Assembly: GCA_016783105.1 (NCBI GenBank)
Contig: JADHXF010000002.1
Span: forward strand, 1-64,000
Reading direction: 5' to 3'
Source: Dehalococcoidales bacterium
GTDB taxonomy: Bacteria; Chloroflexota; Dehalococcoidia; Dehalococcoidales; RBG-16-60-22
DNA: 64,000 bases
Shown: one piece after another, positions 16,932-26,857 of the stretch
Layout of the letters: every line of letters begins with the position of its first letter
Numbering within the stretch: the first letter of the stretch is position 1
The notes under the pieces: generated by a model
Told to the model about the DNA's origin: nothing
Seen by the model: the letters and a program-made list of their open reading frames with translations, nothing else
Databases searched by the model: none
Program-made: the position numbers and the translations under genes

Positions 16932-17081
16932 ATGAAAACAGTATACCTGTTAACGGGCAGGCCGGGGACCGGGCAGATAAGCCTGGTGAAAAAGGCAGCG
17001 GCAGAGCTAAAGGGAAAGCCGGCGGGTTCTATTTATTACCAAGTACTGGCGGACATAAGAAGCTGGCTGGAGATTGAGTAA
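16932..17081 (+). pseudogene. Decayed THEP1-type nucleoside-triphosphatase remnant
   Basis: A 49-codon frame opens with MKTVYLLTGRPGTGQISLVKKAAAE, which looks like the P-loop N-terminus of archaeal-type THEP1 NTPases, but the Walker A lysine is Gln. Directly after it, the neighbouring frame reads K-A-G-G-F-Y, the sequence expected next in that family, so a frameshift is likely. The full family is about 170-180 residues; only about 50 remain before the next gene. It is probably a non-functional fragment. Confidence 0.6.
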
Positions 17082-17084
17082 GCT

Positions 17085-18086
17085 ATGTCCACGTTTCCCG
17101 AGCTGATTCAGGCACTGCTTGACCCTGAGACTTATCCGGATTCGCCGCCACGGGTGAACCTGGTTCAGACCCAGATGTCGTTCGTTCTGGTTGCTGGCGA
17201 CCTTGTTTACAAGGTAAAGAAGCCGGTGAACCTGGGCTACCTTGACTACACGACGTTGGCAAAGCGTCGTTTTTTCTGCCAGAAAGAGGTCGAGCTGAAC
17301 CGCCGCCTCTGCCCTGACGCTTATCTGGGCGTTGTCGCCATCACCGAGCAGGAAGGCCGGATATCGATTGATGGGCGCGGCCGGCCTGTGGAATACGCTG
17401 TCAAGATGCGCCGTCTCCCTCAGGAGGCGATGATGAACGTGATGCTCGCGGCGGATAAAGTGTCGCCGGAGATGCTGGCGGCAGTAGCCGGGAAGCTGGC
17501 CGAATTCCACGGCAGGGCGGAGACAAATGCCGCCATCAGCGCCTTTGGCGACCTGGATATAGTCCGCCAGAACACCGCGGAAAATTTTGAACAGACTGAG
17601 AAATACATCGGCACCACCATTTCCCCTGAGAAGTATCAGCGCATAAAAGCCTACACGGGGAATTTTTTAGTGCAGAGCGCATCGCTTTTCCGGCGACGCA
17701 TCAGTGAGGGCAAAATCCGGGACTGTCACGGCGACCTCCATGCCGCCCATATCTGCTTCTGGAAAGGCATCTGTATTTACGACTGCATTGAATTCAATGA
17801 CCGCTTCCGCTATGGCGACGTTGCCTCGGAAGTGGCTTTTCTGGCCATGGACCTTGACTATTACGGTCGGGCTGACCTGTCACGGCACTTCGTCAGCGCT
17901 TATATGGCGGCGAGTGGAGACGCAGAGTTAAAATCGTTACTCAATTTCTATAAATGTTACCGGGCGTATGTTCGGGGTAAGGTGGAGAGTTTCAAGCTCG
18001 ATGACCCGCATATTGCCAGAACGGAGAAGGCAAAGATTGTAACTGTCGCTAAAAATTATTTCGAGCTTGCCGATTCGTATGTGTGA
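17085..18086 (+). CDS. Aminoglycoside-phosphotransferase-like kinase (COG2187)
   Basis: A 333-residue kinase-fold protein. The ATP-binding lobe includes VLVAGDLVYKVKKPVNLGYLDY, and the catalytic loop is IRDCHGDLHAAHICFW, with the metal-binding motif as YDCIEFNDRFRYGDVASEVAFLAMDLDYY. In many bacteria this domain is fused to a C-terminal P-loop ATPase (COG2187 plus COG0645). Here the ATPase is a separate downstream gene after a 52-nt gap. Substrate unknown. Confidence 0.82.
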   Translation: MSTFPELIQALLDPETYPDSPPRVNLVQTQMSFVLVAGDLVYKVKKPVNLGYLDYTTLAKRRFFCQKEVELNRRLCPDAYLGVVAITEQEGRISIDGRGRPVEYAVKMRRLPQEAMMNVMLAADKVSPEMLAAVAGKLAEFHGRAETNAAISAFGDLDIVRQNTAENFEQTEKYIGTTISPEKYQRIKAYTGNFLVQSASLFRRRISEGKIRDCHGDLHAAHICFWKGICIYDCIEFNDRFRYGDVASEVAFLAMDLDYYGRADLSRHFVSAYMAASGDAELKSLLNFYKCYRAYVRGKVESFKLDDPHIARTEKAKIVTVAKNYFELADSYV

Positions 18087-18138
18087 TATATAATTAGGAC
18101 AAGGCAAAATAAATCGGATTAGGCGAGGAGAGGGCGAC

Positions 18139-18744
18139 TTGAGAAAACCGTTTCGGCAGTTTATCGAAGCCGGGCTGGGCTCGGGTTTTGTGCTTATCGC
18201 CTGCGGCTTTCCCGGTACCTGGAAAACCGAGACCACCGGGGAAGTGGCCAGAATCACCGGCTACCCTCTGCTGCGAACTGACCTCATCAGGCTGGAGCTG
18301 CTGAAGAATGAAGACGTTTTTGACGAAAAGGTGGCCGCCAGTATGGATAAGCGAACCATGGTCTATGAAGAGATGTTCCGACGGGCAGAGGAAATTTTGC
18401 GGGATAAAGACAAAGGAGTGATACTGGATGCGACCTTTGTTACCCAGGCATTGAGGCGGCGCGCGGCTGCCATAGCGGCGGGACATAACCTTAGGTTTGT
18501 CATCCTGCAAACGGACTGTCCGCAGGAGGTAGCCGTCAGGAGAATACTGGCGCGGACTAAAGACAATTATGAATCAAATGCTCTCACCGAACAGGCTTAC
18601 CTCAACAATAAGAAGAGATTCGAAGCCGTCGACCTGAATGACCTGAAGAGCCTGTATCCGGACCTTGATATCGCTCACCTGACAGTTGATACCGGTCAGG
18701 ACCTGCCGGAGCAGTGGTACATCATAGGTGTGGAGAAGATGTAA
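18139..18744 (+). CDS. P-loop kinase/ATPase (COG0645 type), partner of upstream kinase
   Basis: A 201-residue P-loop protein starting at TTG 18139 with GAGGAGAG upstream. The Walker A region reads CGFPGTWKTET, in which the usual Gly before Lys is Trp. Downstream are the DATF segment (VILDATFVTQALRRRA) and a lid-like RRILARTKDNYESNALTEQAYLN. This matches the C-terminal half of the fused phosphotransferase/ATP-binding proteins. The Trp substitution leaves nucleotide binding uncertain. Confidence 0.78.
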   Translation: MRKPFRQFIEAGLGSGFVLIACGFPGTWKTETTGEVARITGYPLLRTDLIRLELLKNEDVFDEKVAASMDKRTMVYEEMFRRAEEILRDKDKGVILDATFVTQALRRRAAAIAAGHNLRFVILQTDCPQEVAVRRILARTKDNYESNALTEQAYLNNKKRFEAVDLNDLKSLYPDLDIAHLTVDTGQDLPEQWYIIGVEKM

Positions 18745-18751
18745 GGGATAA

Positions 18752-19264
18752 CTAGATATTTTCTCCCTGGTATCTCCCCCGGTAGCCCCTGGTCTTCTGT
18801 GCCAGCTTGAAGAAAACGAGCTGCAAAATTCGGGCATTTCGCTGCAGTCGGATACCATGAGGGTTATAGACGACCATCAGTGACTGCGAACGCCCGGAGT
18901 AGCCGGCATCCCATACCGCTGTGTCGATGTTGACGCCGCAGCGCAGCAGGCTTGAGCGCGGCGCCGCGAGCGCGGTGATATTCTCGGGCAGGTGGACAAT
19001 CTCATTGTAGGTAATCAGATATATACCGGCGACAAGGTCAATATATTCGAGTCCATCGAAGACAAGGGGGGCCAGCTCCGAGACCTGGCGCTGGCGGTTG
19101 TCCACGGCTATCGTACCGCCCGACTGGAGCAGAGAAATATCGCGCAGGGTGAGGTCAATGCCGTTGGGCTGTAGCTGCTGCTCCAGGTCCATCCAGTCCT
19201 CAATCAGAGGGGGATTTCCTTCGAGCAGCCGGCGTATTTCAGCACGGGACAGTACCGTTGTCAT
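18752..19264 (-). CDS. dut: dUTP diphosphatase / dCTP deaminase family, archaeal dUTPase type
   Basis: A 170-residue trimeric-fold protein of the dCTP deaminase/dUTPase superfamily. Visible motifs are LQPNGIDLTL, ALAAPRSSLLRCGVNIDTAVWDAGYSG, YNPHGIRL and the C-terminal YRGRYQGENI. The deaminase catalytic Glu that precedes the Y-N of the central strand appears to be Val here, as in archaeal dUTPases, so dUTP hydrolysis without deamination is the better guess. It converges with the ATPase gene, separated by 7 nt. It keeps uracil out of DNA. Confidence 0.8.
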   Translation of the reverse strand: MTTVLSRAEIRRLLEGNPPLIEDWMDLEQQLQPNGIDLTLRDISLLQSGGTIAVDNRQRQVSELAPLVFDGLEYIDLVAGIYLITYNEIVHLPENITALAAPRSSLLRCGVNIDTAVWDAGYSGRSQSLMVVYNPHGIRLQRNARILQLVFFKLAQKTRGYRGRYQGENI

Positions 19265-19369
19265 CTTTCCCCTTTAAGATAAGGTCATTTTCTAGTATAC
19301 ACTTTTAGCGTCGGGTTGTTCACCCTCTTTTACGGCATTTCCTTTACAGATGGTGCCGCTTTCGGTACA

Positions 19370-20080
19370 ATGACACCGGCCATGATTAAAGCGGTCTTTT
19401 TTGACCTGTACCATACGCTGGTTGGCTATGACCCGCCGCGGGAAGAACTCCAGGCAAAGGCGTTGCGGGAAGTTGGCATTGAGGTGAATCCCGAGGTGCT
19501 GCGCCGACCTCTCGTTATTGCTGATGAGTACATTTATCAGGAGCATTCCCGTGCTTCGCTGGGCCAGCGTTCCAAAGAAGAGCAGATGGTGGTCTGGACG
19601 CAGTACGAGCGCATACTGCTCAGAGAAGCCGATATTGAAGCTGATGACCAGCTCGTCATGGGGCTGCTGGGTAAAATGAGGCAGTTTGGCCTGAAGCAGG
19701 TGCTTTTCGACGATGTTTTGCCCACACTGAAAGACCTCAAGAAGCGGGGGCTGATTCTGGGCTTAATCTCCAATGTGGACACGGATATCACTTCGCTGCT
19801 GGACAAACTGGGACTGACCGCCCTCCTTCAGGTGGTGGTGACCTCACAGGATGCCGGCTTCACCAAACCGAGCCCGGAGATTTTTCGGGAGGCAGTGAAA
19901 AGGGCGGGGATTCAGGCTCACGAAGCTATCTACGTCGGCGACCAGTACCAGATCGATGTCGTCGGTGCCAATCAGGCGGGGATGAAGGGGATTTTGATTG
20001 ACCGGATAAACTATTTCACAGGGGTAAATGATTGTCCCCGTCTCCAGAGCCTCATGCAGGTATTAGAACATCTGTCCTGA
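19370..20080 (+). CDS. HAD-superfamily hydrolase
   Basis: A 236-residue haloacid-dehalogenase-fold hydrolase. Motif I is VFFDLYHTLVGYD with the nucleophilic Asp, motif II is LGLISNVDT, motif III Lys is in FTKPSPEIF and motif IV is AIYVGDQYQIDVVGANQAGMKGILIDR. The insertion at residues 15-80 is a helical cap (C1 type). The second half of motif I lacks the usual DxD: it reads DLYHT, with Tyr at the second Asp position, so phosphatase chemistry may be altered. The ATG at 19370 is chosen over an upstream TTG. Confidence 0.82.
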   Translation: MTPAMIKAVFFDLYHTLVGYDPPREELQAKALREVGIEVNPEVLRRPLVIADEYIYQEHSRASLGQRSKEEQMVVWTQYERILLREADIEADDQLVMGLLGKMRQFGLKQVLFDDVLPTLKDLKKRGLILGLISNVDTDITSLLDKLGLTALLQVVVTSQDAGFTKPSPEIFREAVKRAGIQAHEAIYVGDQYQIDVVGANQAGMKGILIDRINYFTGVNDCPRLQSLMQVLEHLS

Positions 20081-20103
20081 CCGCGCCGATTAGCCGCTGG
20101 CGC

Positions 20104-21486
20104 TTAGCCTTTTGCCTCCGTGCCCAACGGACAGACAGAGCATTTTCCCTGTGTGCAGAGCGTCTTATAGATATGAATTAACCCCTGCTGCCGCGGCGCC
20201 GAATTTATGGGCACGCGGCTGCGGCCAAGCTGTTTTGACATGTGTCTTTCAATGGCGTTGGCGCCCGGGTTTGGGTAAGTGGTGAATATCGCCAGGCACC
20301 TGGCGGCTAACTCCGGTTGTCTGCTGAGTCTGCTCCACGCGTAAGTAAAGGGCAGGATGACGTTTATGACAATGGCGGCGGCACGGCTGTTCCCGATGAG
20401 CGCCGGGGCGATGTTTCGGCTGTAGCTGCCAAAGTCATAATGTGTCTTCCAGTAGCCGCTGGCCGTTACCATCATGGCTGCTTCCAGTGCGCGGTACGCC
20501 CGGTCAATTTTTATCTCCGATATTAAATTGATAACCTCTTCCAGTATGCCCTCTCTATGGTAACGAAGCATCAGATGGCTTATGCCGGCAATACGACGTA
20601 CGGGGAAGTTATTCGGTCTGACCTTAATCAGGTGCCAGCTATCGGATGGCATTACATGGCGGTGGTCATATTCAGACCAGCATCTTTCCAGTGCTTCAGC
20701 CCAGTGATCATTTGGTGCCGGCAGGTGACGGATGCCTCGCTGAGAGGGCAGCAGGCCGGCGGCACCCAGGAGCAATGCCTGCTGTCGGGCAAGGCATTTG
20801 TCATCCGGCAGATGACGCTGGATCATAGCTTCCAGGCGGTTTAAGGGCACCAATCGGGCGAGTTCCTCGAAGGGGAGCTTGTTTTTCGAATAACCCAGCG
20901 CCCCCATTATTCCCTGGTAAAACGTCTGTCCTGGCGTGCCCCTGCTTAATTCGCCCTGGAAGGCGGCCGCTTTGGCCAGAAAACGCTCACGCCCGGCGGC
21001 GTCCAGCATTTCATCAATTCGTTTTATCGGCAATGATTTGGCGGTTTGATAGCAGGGCAGGGCGAAATCATCTGCTGGCCGGCTGGTTCTCACTAGCTGC
21101 CGGGCAGCTGTTTCCAGACGTTCGCTCAACACCAGAACCGGGACCTTCTTTCCATTCTGTAGATGAGTAGCCTCCATATCGCGCCACATCACCACGTGCA
21201 GGATGGTGCTATTATAGGCCGGGTTCTGGTGATGGTGGTGCCTCCTCCAATCACTTGACCACCGGTGGAACTCTATATCGCCCTTCATTAACCCCTGATT
21301 CGAGATAATGACCGCGTCTCGTAAATCAGCCCCCTGGTCATCATTTTCTCTTCCCGGGTAGATAAGGTGCATCACTTCGCCTCCCTCAGTAATGAGGTCA
21401 GCCCCGCCCGGGAGCCGTTGCCAGGCTTGAATAAGAAAACGTTCCGAGATTCTGGCTCCAGACGCTGTTGTCCTGTTCATCTGCAT
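20104..21486 (-). CDS. DUF2851 family protein
   Basis: A 460-residue protein of the DUF2851 family, recognised from GDIEFHRWSSDWRRHHHHQNPAYNSTILHVV (about residues 94-124) and the C-terminal Cys cluster CTQGKCSVCPLG. The His-rich patch and C-terminal cysteines suggest metal binding. Function is unknown. A TACAC-N6-GTGTA site lies 130 nt upstream and a small XRE regulator precedes it on the same strand, so the two may be co-regulated. Confidence 0.8.
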   Translation of the reverse strand: MQMNRTTASGARISERFLIQAWQRLPGGADLITEGGEVMHLIYPGRENDDQGADLRDAVIISNQGLMKGDIEFHRWSSDWRRHHHHQNPAYNSTILHVVMWRDMEATHLQNGKKVPVLVLSERLETAARQLVRTSRPADDFALPCYQTAKSLPIKRIDEMLDAAGRERFLAKAAAFQGELSRGTPGQTFYQGIMGALGYSKNKLPFEELARLVPLNRLEAMIQRHLPDDKCLARQQALLLGAAGLLPSQRGIRHLPAPNDHWAEALERCWSEYDHRHVMPSDSWHLIKVRPNNFPVRRIAGISHLMLRYHREGILEEVINLISEIKIDRAYRALEAAMMVTASGYWKTHYDFGSYSRNIAPALIGNSRAAAIVINVILPFTYAWSRLSRQPELAARCLAIFTTYPNPGANAIERHMSKQLGRSRVPINSAPRQQGLIHIYKTLCTQGKCSVCPLGTEAKG

Positions 21487-21615
21487 GCTGTGGCCGGTTC
21501 CCTGCGGCGGCTAAATTTAACATCCCGCACGACAAACATGATACACTATACGGCGGCGTTTATGGGACAGGAAAACAAAAAAGAGATTAAAATTAACATC
21601 ACCGTGCGGTAATAA

Positions 21616-21631
21616 TACACGGTAACGTGTA
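21616..21631. promoter_or_regulatory. Operator-like inverted repeat, site 1
   Basis: TACAC GGTAAC GTGTA, a perfect 5-bp inverted repeat with a 6-nt spacer, extended by A and T to 6 bp. It lies 22 nt beyond the XRE stop and 130 nt before DUF2851. The same half-sites and spacing recur at 21902-21917. Confidence 0.6.
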
Positions 21632-21653
21632 TCTTTGTCAAGGATTGGCCGGT

Positions 21654-21890
21654 TTATTCTTTTCGTGGTGAGGCGGTATATTCGAATTTAGACTGCTCGG
21701 CGATAATGGAAAGGAGCCTGGCTGAGGCGCCGCGCGGCTGGTACATGCCGGTCTCCCATTCGCTGATGGTTTGCTGGCGGGTTCCCAGTTGCTCGGCAAG
21801 CTCGCGCTGGGTGAGCTTCATATGTCGGCGTAAAGTCTGGATGCGCTGGCTGTCCCAGCTTATTTTGCGAACATCATACTGTTTATTCAT
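21654..21890 (-). CDS. XRE-family helix-turn-helix regulator
   Basis: A 78-residue DNA-binding protein. The helix-turn-helix is RRHMKLTQRELAEQLGTRQQTISEWETG (residues about 20-47), typical of Cro/C1 type repressors, with almost nothing after it. The ATG at 21890 is chosen; a 12-codon upstream extension would overlap the inverted repeat at 21902-21917. Matching operator-like repeats on both sides of the gene suggest autoregulation and control of the downstream DUF2851 gene. It could also be an antitoxin, but no toxin-like partner is visible. Confidence 0.82.
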   Translation of the reverse strand: MNKQYDVRKISWDSQRIQTLRRHMKLTQRELAEQLGTRQQTISEWETGMYQPRGASARLLSIIAEQSKFEYTASPRKE

Positions 21891-21901
21891 CCCGTTTATC
21901 T

Positions 21902-21917
21902 TACACGATTTAGTGTA
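21902..21917. promoter_or_regulatory. Operator-like inverted repeat, site 2
   Basis: TACAC GATTTA GTGTA lies 12 nt upstream of the XRE start codon. Half-sites and 6-nt spacing are identical to site 1, which is the main support for a real binding site of the XRE protein. Confidence 0.6.
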
Positions 21918-22061
21918 GACTGTCAAAGAACTGGCGTCAGTGGGCAGTGTATAAACTTAATAAAATAAAGAAATACGGAGATTATTGAAGAAAACGAGCA
22001 AAAATTGGTGTATAAGTAGCTGTCAATGGTGATAACTGGTGATATATGGTATACTACTGTG

Positions 22062-22091
22062 TTGATGAGAGCATAGCATTGCTGCTATTAT
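22062..22091 (+). promoter_or_regulatory. groESL promoter
   Basis: TTGATG (22062-22067) and TATTAT (22086-22091) are separated by 18 nt. The predicted start of transcription falls at the left edge of the CIRCE element, the usual arrangement for HrcA-repressed groE operons. Confidence 0.6.
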
Positions 22092-22095
22092 GTAG

Positions 22096-22122
22096 TTAGC
22101 ACTCTCAAGCCGAGAGTGCTAA
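22096..22122. promoter_or_regulatory. CIRCE element (HrcA operator)
   Basis: A perfect TTAGCACTC, 9-nt spacer, GAGTGCTAA inverted repeat, identical to the CIRCE consensus, 47 nt before groES. It predicts HrcA repression of groESL. hrcA itself is not in the window. Confidence 0.97.
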
Positions 22123-22169
22123 CTAATGATAATCAATCATAGTTTAAATTTTACAAAAGGAGGACAGGA

Positions 22170-22466
22170 ATGGCAGTCAAGTTACAGCCGCTCGCAGACC
22201 GATTGGTGGTAAGGCCAATTGAAGCGGAGGAAAAAACCAAAGCCGGCATTTACCTGCCGGATACGGCCAAGGAAAAACCTCAGGAAGGTGAGGTCATTGC
22301 CGTTGGACCCGGCAGATTATCTGAAGATGGCAAACGCATTGCCATGGATGTCAAGGTTGGCGACATCGTAGTCTATGCCAAATACGGCGGCACCGAGATC
22401 AAGATAGACGAAGAAGAGTATATGATTCTGCGCGAAGGCGATATTCTGGCCAAGAAAAGCAAGTAA
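22170..22466 (+). CDS. groES: Co-chaperonin GroES
   Basis: A 98-residue GroES. It starts with [12 protein letters not shown], has the mobile-loop region [21 protein letters not shown], and the typical [25 protein letters not shown] segment. It caps GroEL to enclose folding substrates. A strong AAAGGAGG site lies upstream. It is transcribed under CIRCE control with groEL 27 nt downstream. Confidence 0.98.
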   Translation: MAVKLQPLADRLVVRPIEAEEKTKAGIYLPDTAKEKPQEGEVIAVGPGRLSEDGKRIAMDVKVGDIVVYAKYGGTEIKIDEEEYMILREGDILAKKSK

Positions 22467-24113
<1,647 letters not shown>

Positions 24114-24157
24114 GGCTAGGCGCCTGTGCCGTAAAAAGCTGGCCTATAAACAAGGGA

Positions 24158-24188
24158 GCCGCGGCCTGAAAGGCCGCGGCCTCTTTTT
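24158..24188 (+). terminator. Rho-independent terminator after groEL
   Basis: GCCGCGGCCT / AGGCCGCGGC form a perfect 10-bp stem with a GAA loop, followed by CTCTTTTT. It lies 45 nt beyond groEL. Confidence 0.92.
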
Positions 24189-24313
24189 ACATGGTCGGGG
24201 AAGCCACCGATGATACGAACGCGATATTGACAAATTCGAGTTGCCCGTGTAGTCTTTAACTAAAGGCCTTTTTCCGGGTCTTTTTTTATTCAACACTGAG
24301 CGGTTTGACGTCG

Positions 24314-25498
24314 ATGGACTTATCCAGGGTTACGCAACAGTTCACCGAGAGTATCATAAGGGATATGACACGGGTAGCCCTGCGCCATCCGGGCAGTATA
24401 AATCTGGCCCAGGGGTTCCCGGATTTCCCCGCCCCTGAATCTATAAAGAACGCCGCAATTGAAGCTATTCGAAAAGATAAAAACCAATATGCCATCACCT
24501 GGGGAACGGCCTCGCTCCGTGAAGCCATTGCCGCCAAAGCTCGTCAGTACAATCGCATTGAAACGGACCCCGACAAGAATATTACCGTAACCTGTGGCGC
24601 GACCGAAGCCATGATGGCATCTCTCAAGGCGGTTATCAATCCCGGCGACGAGATTATAATTTTCGAGCCATTTTATGAGAACTACGGTCCAGACTGCCTT
24701 CTGTCCGGGGCGACTCCGCGATATATTCGTTTAAGGCCGCCTGACTGGTCTTTTGACTTTGACGAACTGGAAAGTATCTTCAACTCAAAAACCAAGGCAA
24801 TCGTCATTAATACCCCGAATAACCCTACCGGAAAGGTGTTCCGTGAAGAAGAGCTTGGCTTCATCGCCGAGCTTTGTGTTAAGCATGATGCCATAGCCGT
24901 TACCGATGAGATATATGAACATATTCTGTATGATGGCCACTGGCACCTGTCGATTGCGTCCTTTCCCGAGATGGCAGAGCGGTCCATTACCATAAATTCA
25001 ATCTCGAAGACCTATTCTCTTACGGGGTGGCGCGTTGGGTGGGCTATTGCCGGCGACCGGATTACCAGAGAGATAAGGAAGGTACACGATTTCCTGACGG
25101 TGGGCTCGGCGGCTCCTTTGCAGGAGGGCGCGGCTTTTGCTTTAACGCTGGGTGAAGAATATTATCGATGGCTGGCAGAGTTCTATCAAAATGCCAGGGA
25201 TACCCTGTATTATGCTCTCCTGGAAACCGATTTGCACCCGTATAAACCGGCCGGGGCTTACTACATCATGTGCGAATGTACTGACTTCATACAGCGACAT
25301 CAACTGCCGAATTCTCTGGAGTTATCCTATTTCCTGGTAAAGAATATCGGAATCGCCACGGTGCCGGGAAGCTCGTTTTATTCTGACCCCGACTACGGAA
25401 AATTTCAGATTCGGTTTTGTTTCTGCAAGAATCCGGAGACGCTGCAAAAAGCACGGTCTTATCTGACCAAAATACCAAAAGCAGTGCGTGACCGCTGA
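24314..25498 (+). CDS. PLP-dependent aminotransferase, class I/II
   Basis: A 394-residue fold-type I aminotransferase. The active-site region is NSISKTYSLTGWRVGWAIAG with the PLP-binding Lys. NTPNNPTGKVF, VTDEIYEHILYDG and the C-terminal QIRFCFCKNPETL (substrate carboxylate Arg) are also visible. It resembles aspartate/aromatic or kynurenine-type aminotransferases; substrate cannot be fixed from sequence. A TTG at 24305 in frame is an alternative start adding three residues. Confidence 0.9.
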   Translation: MDLSRVTQQFTESIIRDMTRVALRHPGSINLAQGFPDFPAPESIKNAAIEAIRKDKNQYAITWGTASLREAIAAKARQYNRIETDPDKNITVTCGATEAMMASLKAVINPGDEIIIFEPFYENYGPDCLLSGATPRYIRLRPPDWSFDFDELESIFNSKTKAIVINTPNNPTGKVFREEELGFIAELCVKHDAIAVTDEIYEHILYDGHWHLSIASFPEMAERSITINSISKTYSLTGWRVGWAIAGDRITREIRKVHDFLTVGSAAPLQEGAAFALTLGEEYYRWLAEFYQNARDTLYYALLETDLHPYKPAGAYYIMCECTDFIQRHQLPNSLELSYFLVKNIGIATVPGSSFYSDPDYGKFQIRFCFCKNPETLQKARSYLTKIPKAVRDR

Positions 25499-25554
25499 CC
25501 TGTCTCCGGGTAATAAAGCTATCAATTATAACCGTAGTACGCAGGCTGGAAAAA

Positions 25555-26817
25555 CTACAGCTTCAGCAATTCTTCAAGAGGCGCATCGGCGGAAACCGGC
25601 CCCACTATTGCCAGACGGAGTTTCTCGCCGGTCAGGAGTTCGCTGGCAAGCTGCTGCAGCTCTTCCGCGGTTATTTTATCAACCATGGAAACGACCTCGT
25701 CAACGGTGAGGATACGTTTGGCGAGCAGTTCCTGCCCGCCCATCCAGCCGGCCACACTGCGACTGTCCTCCATGCGCAGCAGCAGTCGTCCTTTGGAAAA
25801 TTCCTTGGCCTTGTTCAGTTCCGGTTCCGGAACCGTCTCCTTGAGTTGAGCCAGTTCCTCAATGACCGCTTTTACGGCCACATTTAAATTTTTAACATCA
25901 ACGCCGGCGCCTATTATTAGTGAGCCGGTATCGAGGAAATGGTCAACGTAACTGCTGATGCTATAGGCCAGTCCCAACTTGTCCCGGATATTGGTGAACA
26001 GTCGACTGCTCATGCCATCGCCGAGGATGACGTTGAGCAAATCAATGCTAAACCTCTTGGGGTGTAGGAGTGACAGGCCTGGCAGCGCCAGGCAAAGGTG
26101 CACCTGTTCCAGCTCCCTGGTTTCAATACGCAGCCTGGGAAACGGTTCTTCTTTGTAGGCGGGGCATTCTGGATAGGATGGCCGGCTCGCCCAGTTGCCC
26201 AGCGCCTTTTGAATCATGCTCACCATTTCTTCGTGCTGGATGTCCCCGGCGGCAGCCACCACGGTGTTGCCCGGCTGGTAATGATTGGCAAGGTAATCGA
26301 GCATAAGCTCCCGGGTGATACTGCTGACGGAATCGCGGCTGCCGGCGATGTCCCGGCCAAGCGGGTGCCCGGGCCAGAGCAACTCGTCAATGAGCATCCC
26401 CACCCGCTGCGAAGGTGAGTCGTTGCTCATGTTTATCTCCTCGATGATGACCTGGCGCTCCTTTTCTATATCTTCCGGGTCAAATCGGGAATTGATGAGC
26501 ATGTCCACCAGCACATCAAAGGTGGTCTCGAGGTGGGGTCGGGCCACCTTGCACCAGTAAACGGTAAGCTCTTTATCCGTGCCGCCGTTAAGAATACCGC
26601 CCACGCCTTCGATGGCCGTAGATATGTCCCTGGCGGCGGGCCGCTTCTCAGTGCCGCGGAAACACAGATGCTCGATGAAGTGGGAGATGCCGGCGTGGGC
26701 ATCGGCTTCATATCGGGAGCCGGTGCCGATGAAGAAGCTGATTGACACCGAGCGGGTCTGGGGCATGTTTGAGGTCACGATGCGGAGGCCGTTATCCAGT
26801 GTGCTTTTCTGGTACAA
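25555..26817 (-). CDS. M16 family zinc peptidase (processing-peptidase-like)
   Basis: A 420-residue inverzincin. The inverted zinc motif HxxEH is HFIEH in AHAGISHFIEHLCFRGTEKR (about residues 46-50), with the distal Glu in the conserved EINMSNDSP region nearby. The second half, with RLFTNIRDKLGLAYSISSYV, carries the conserved R/Y pair for substrate binding. Length fits the single-chain YmxG/PqqL-like bacterial peptidases, which cut short peptides. No signal peptide is visible, so it is probably cytoplasmic. Confidence 0.92.
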   Translation of the reverse strand: MYQKSTLDNGLRIVTSNMPQTRSVSISFFIGTGSRYEADAHAGISHFIEHLCFRGTEKRPAARDISTAIEGVGGILNGGTDKELTVYWCKVARPHLETTFDVLVDMLINSRFDPEDIEKERQVIIEEINMSNDSPSQRVGMLIDELLWPGHPLGRDIAGSRDSVSSITRELMLDYLANHYQPGNTVVAAAGDIQHEEMVSMIQKALGNWASRPSYPECPAYKEEPFPRLRIETRELEQVHLCLALPGLSLLHPKRFSIDLLNVILGDGMSSRLFTNIRDKLGLAYSISSYVDHFLDTGSLIIGAGVDVKNLNVAVKAVIEELAQLKETVPEPELNKAKEFSKGRLLLRMEDSRSVAGWMGGQELLAKRILTVDEVVSMVDKITAEELQQLASELLTGEKLRLAIVGPVSADAPLEELLKL

Positions 26818-26857
26818 TTAATCACCTCAGATTGTTTATATTTGACATAAAGTTGTT

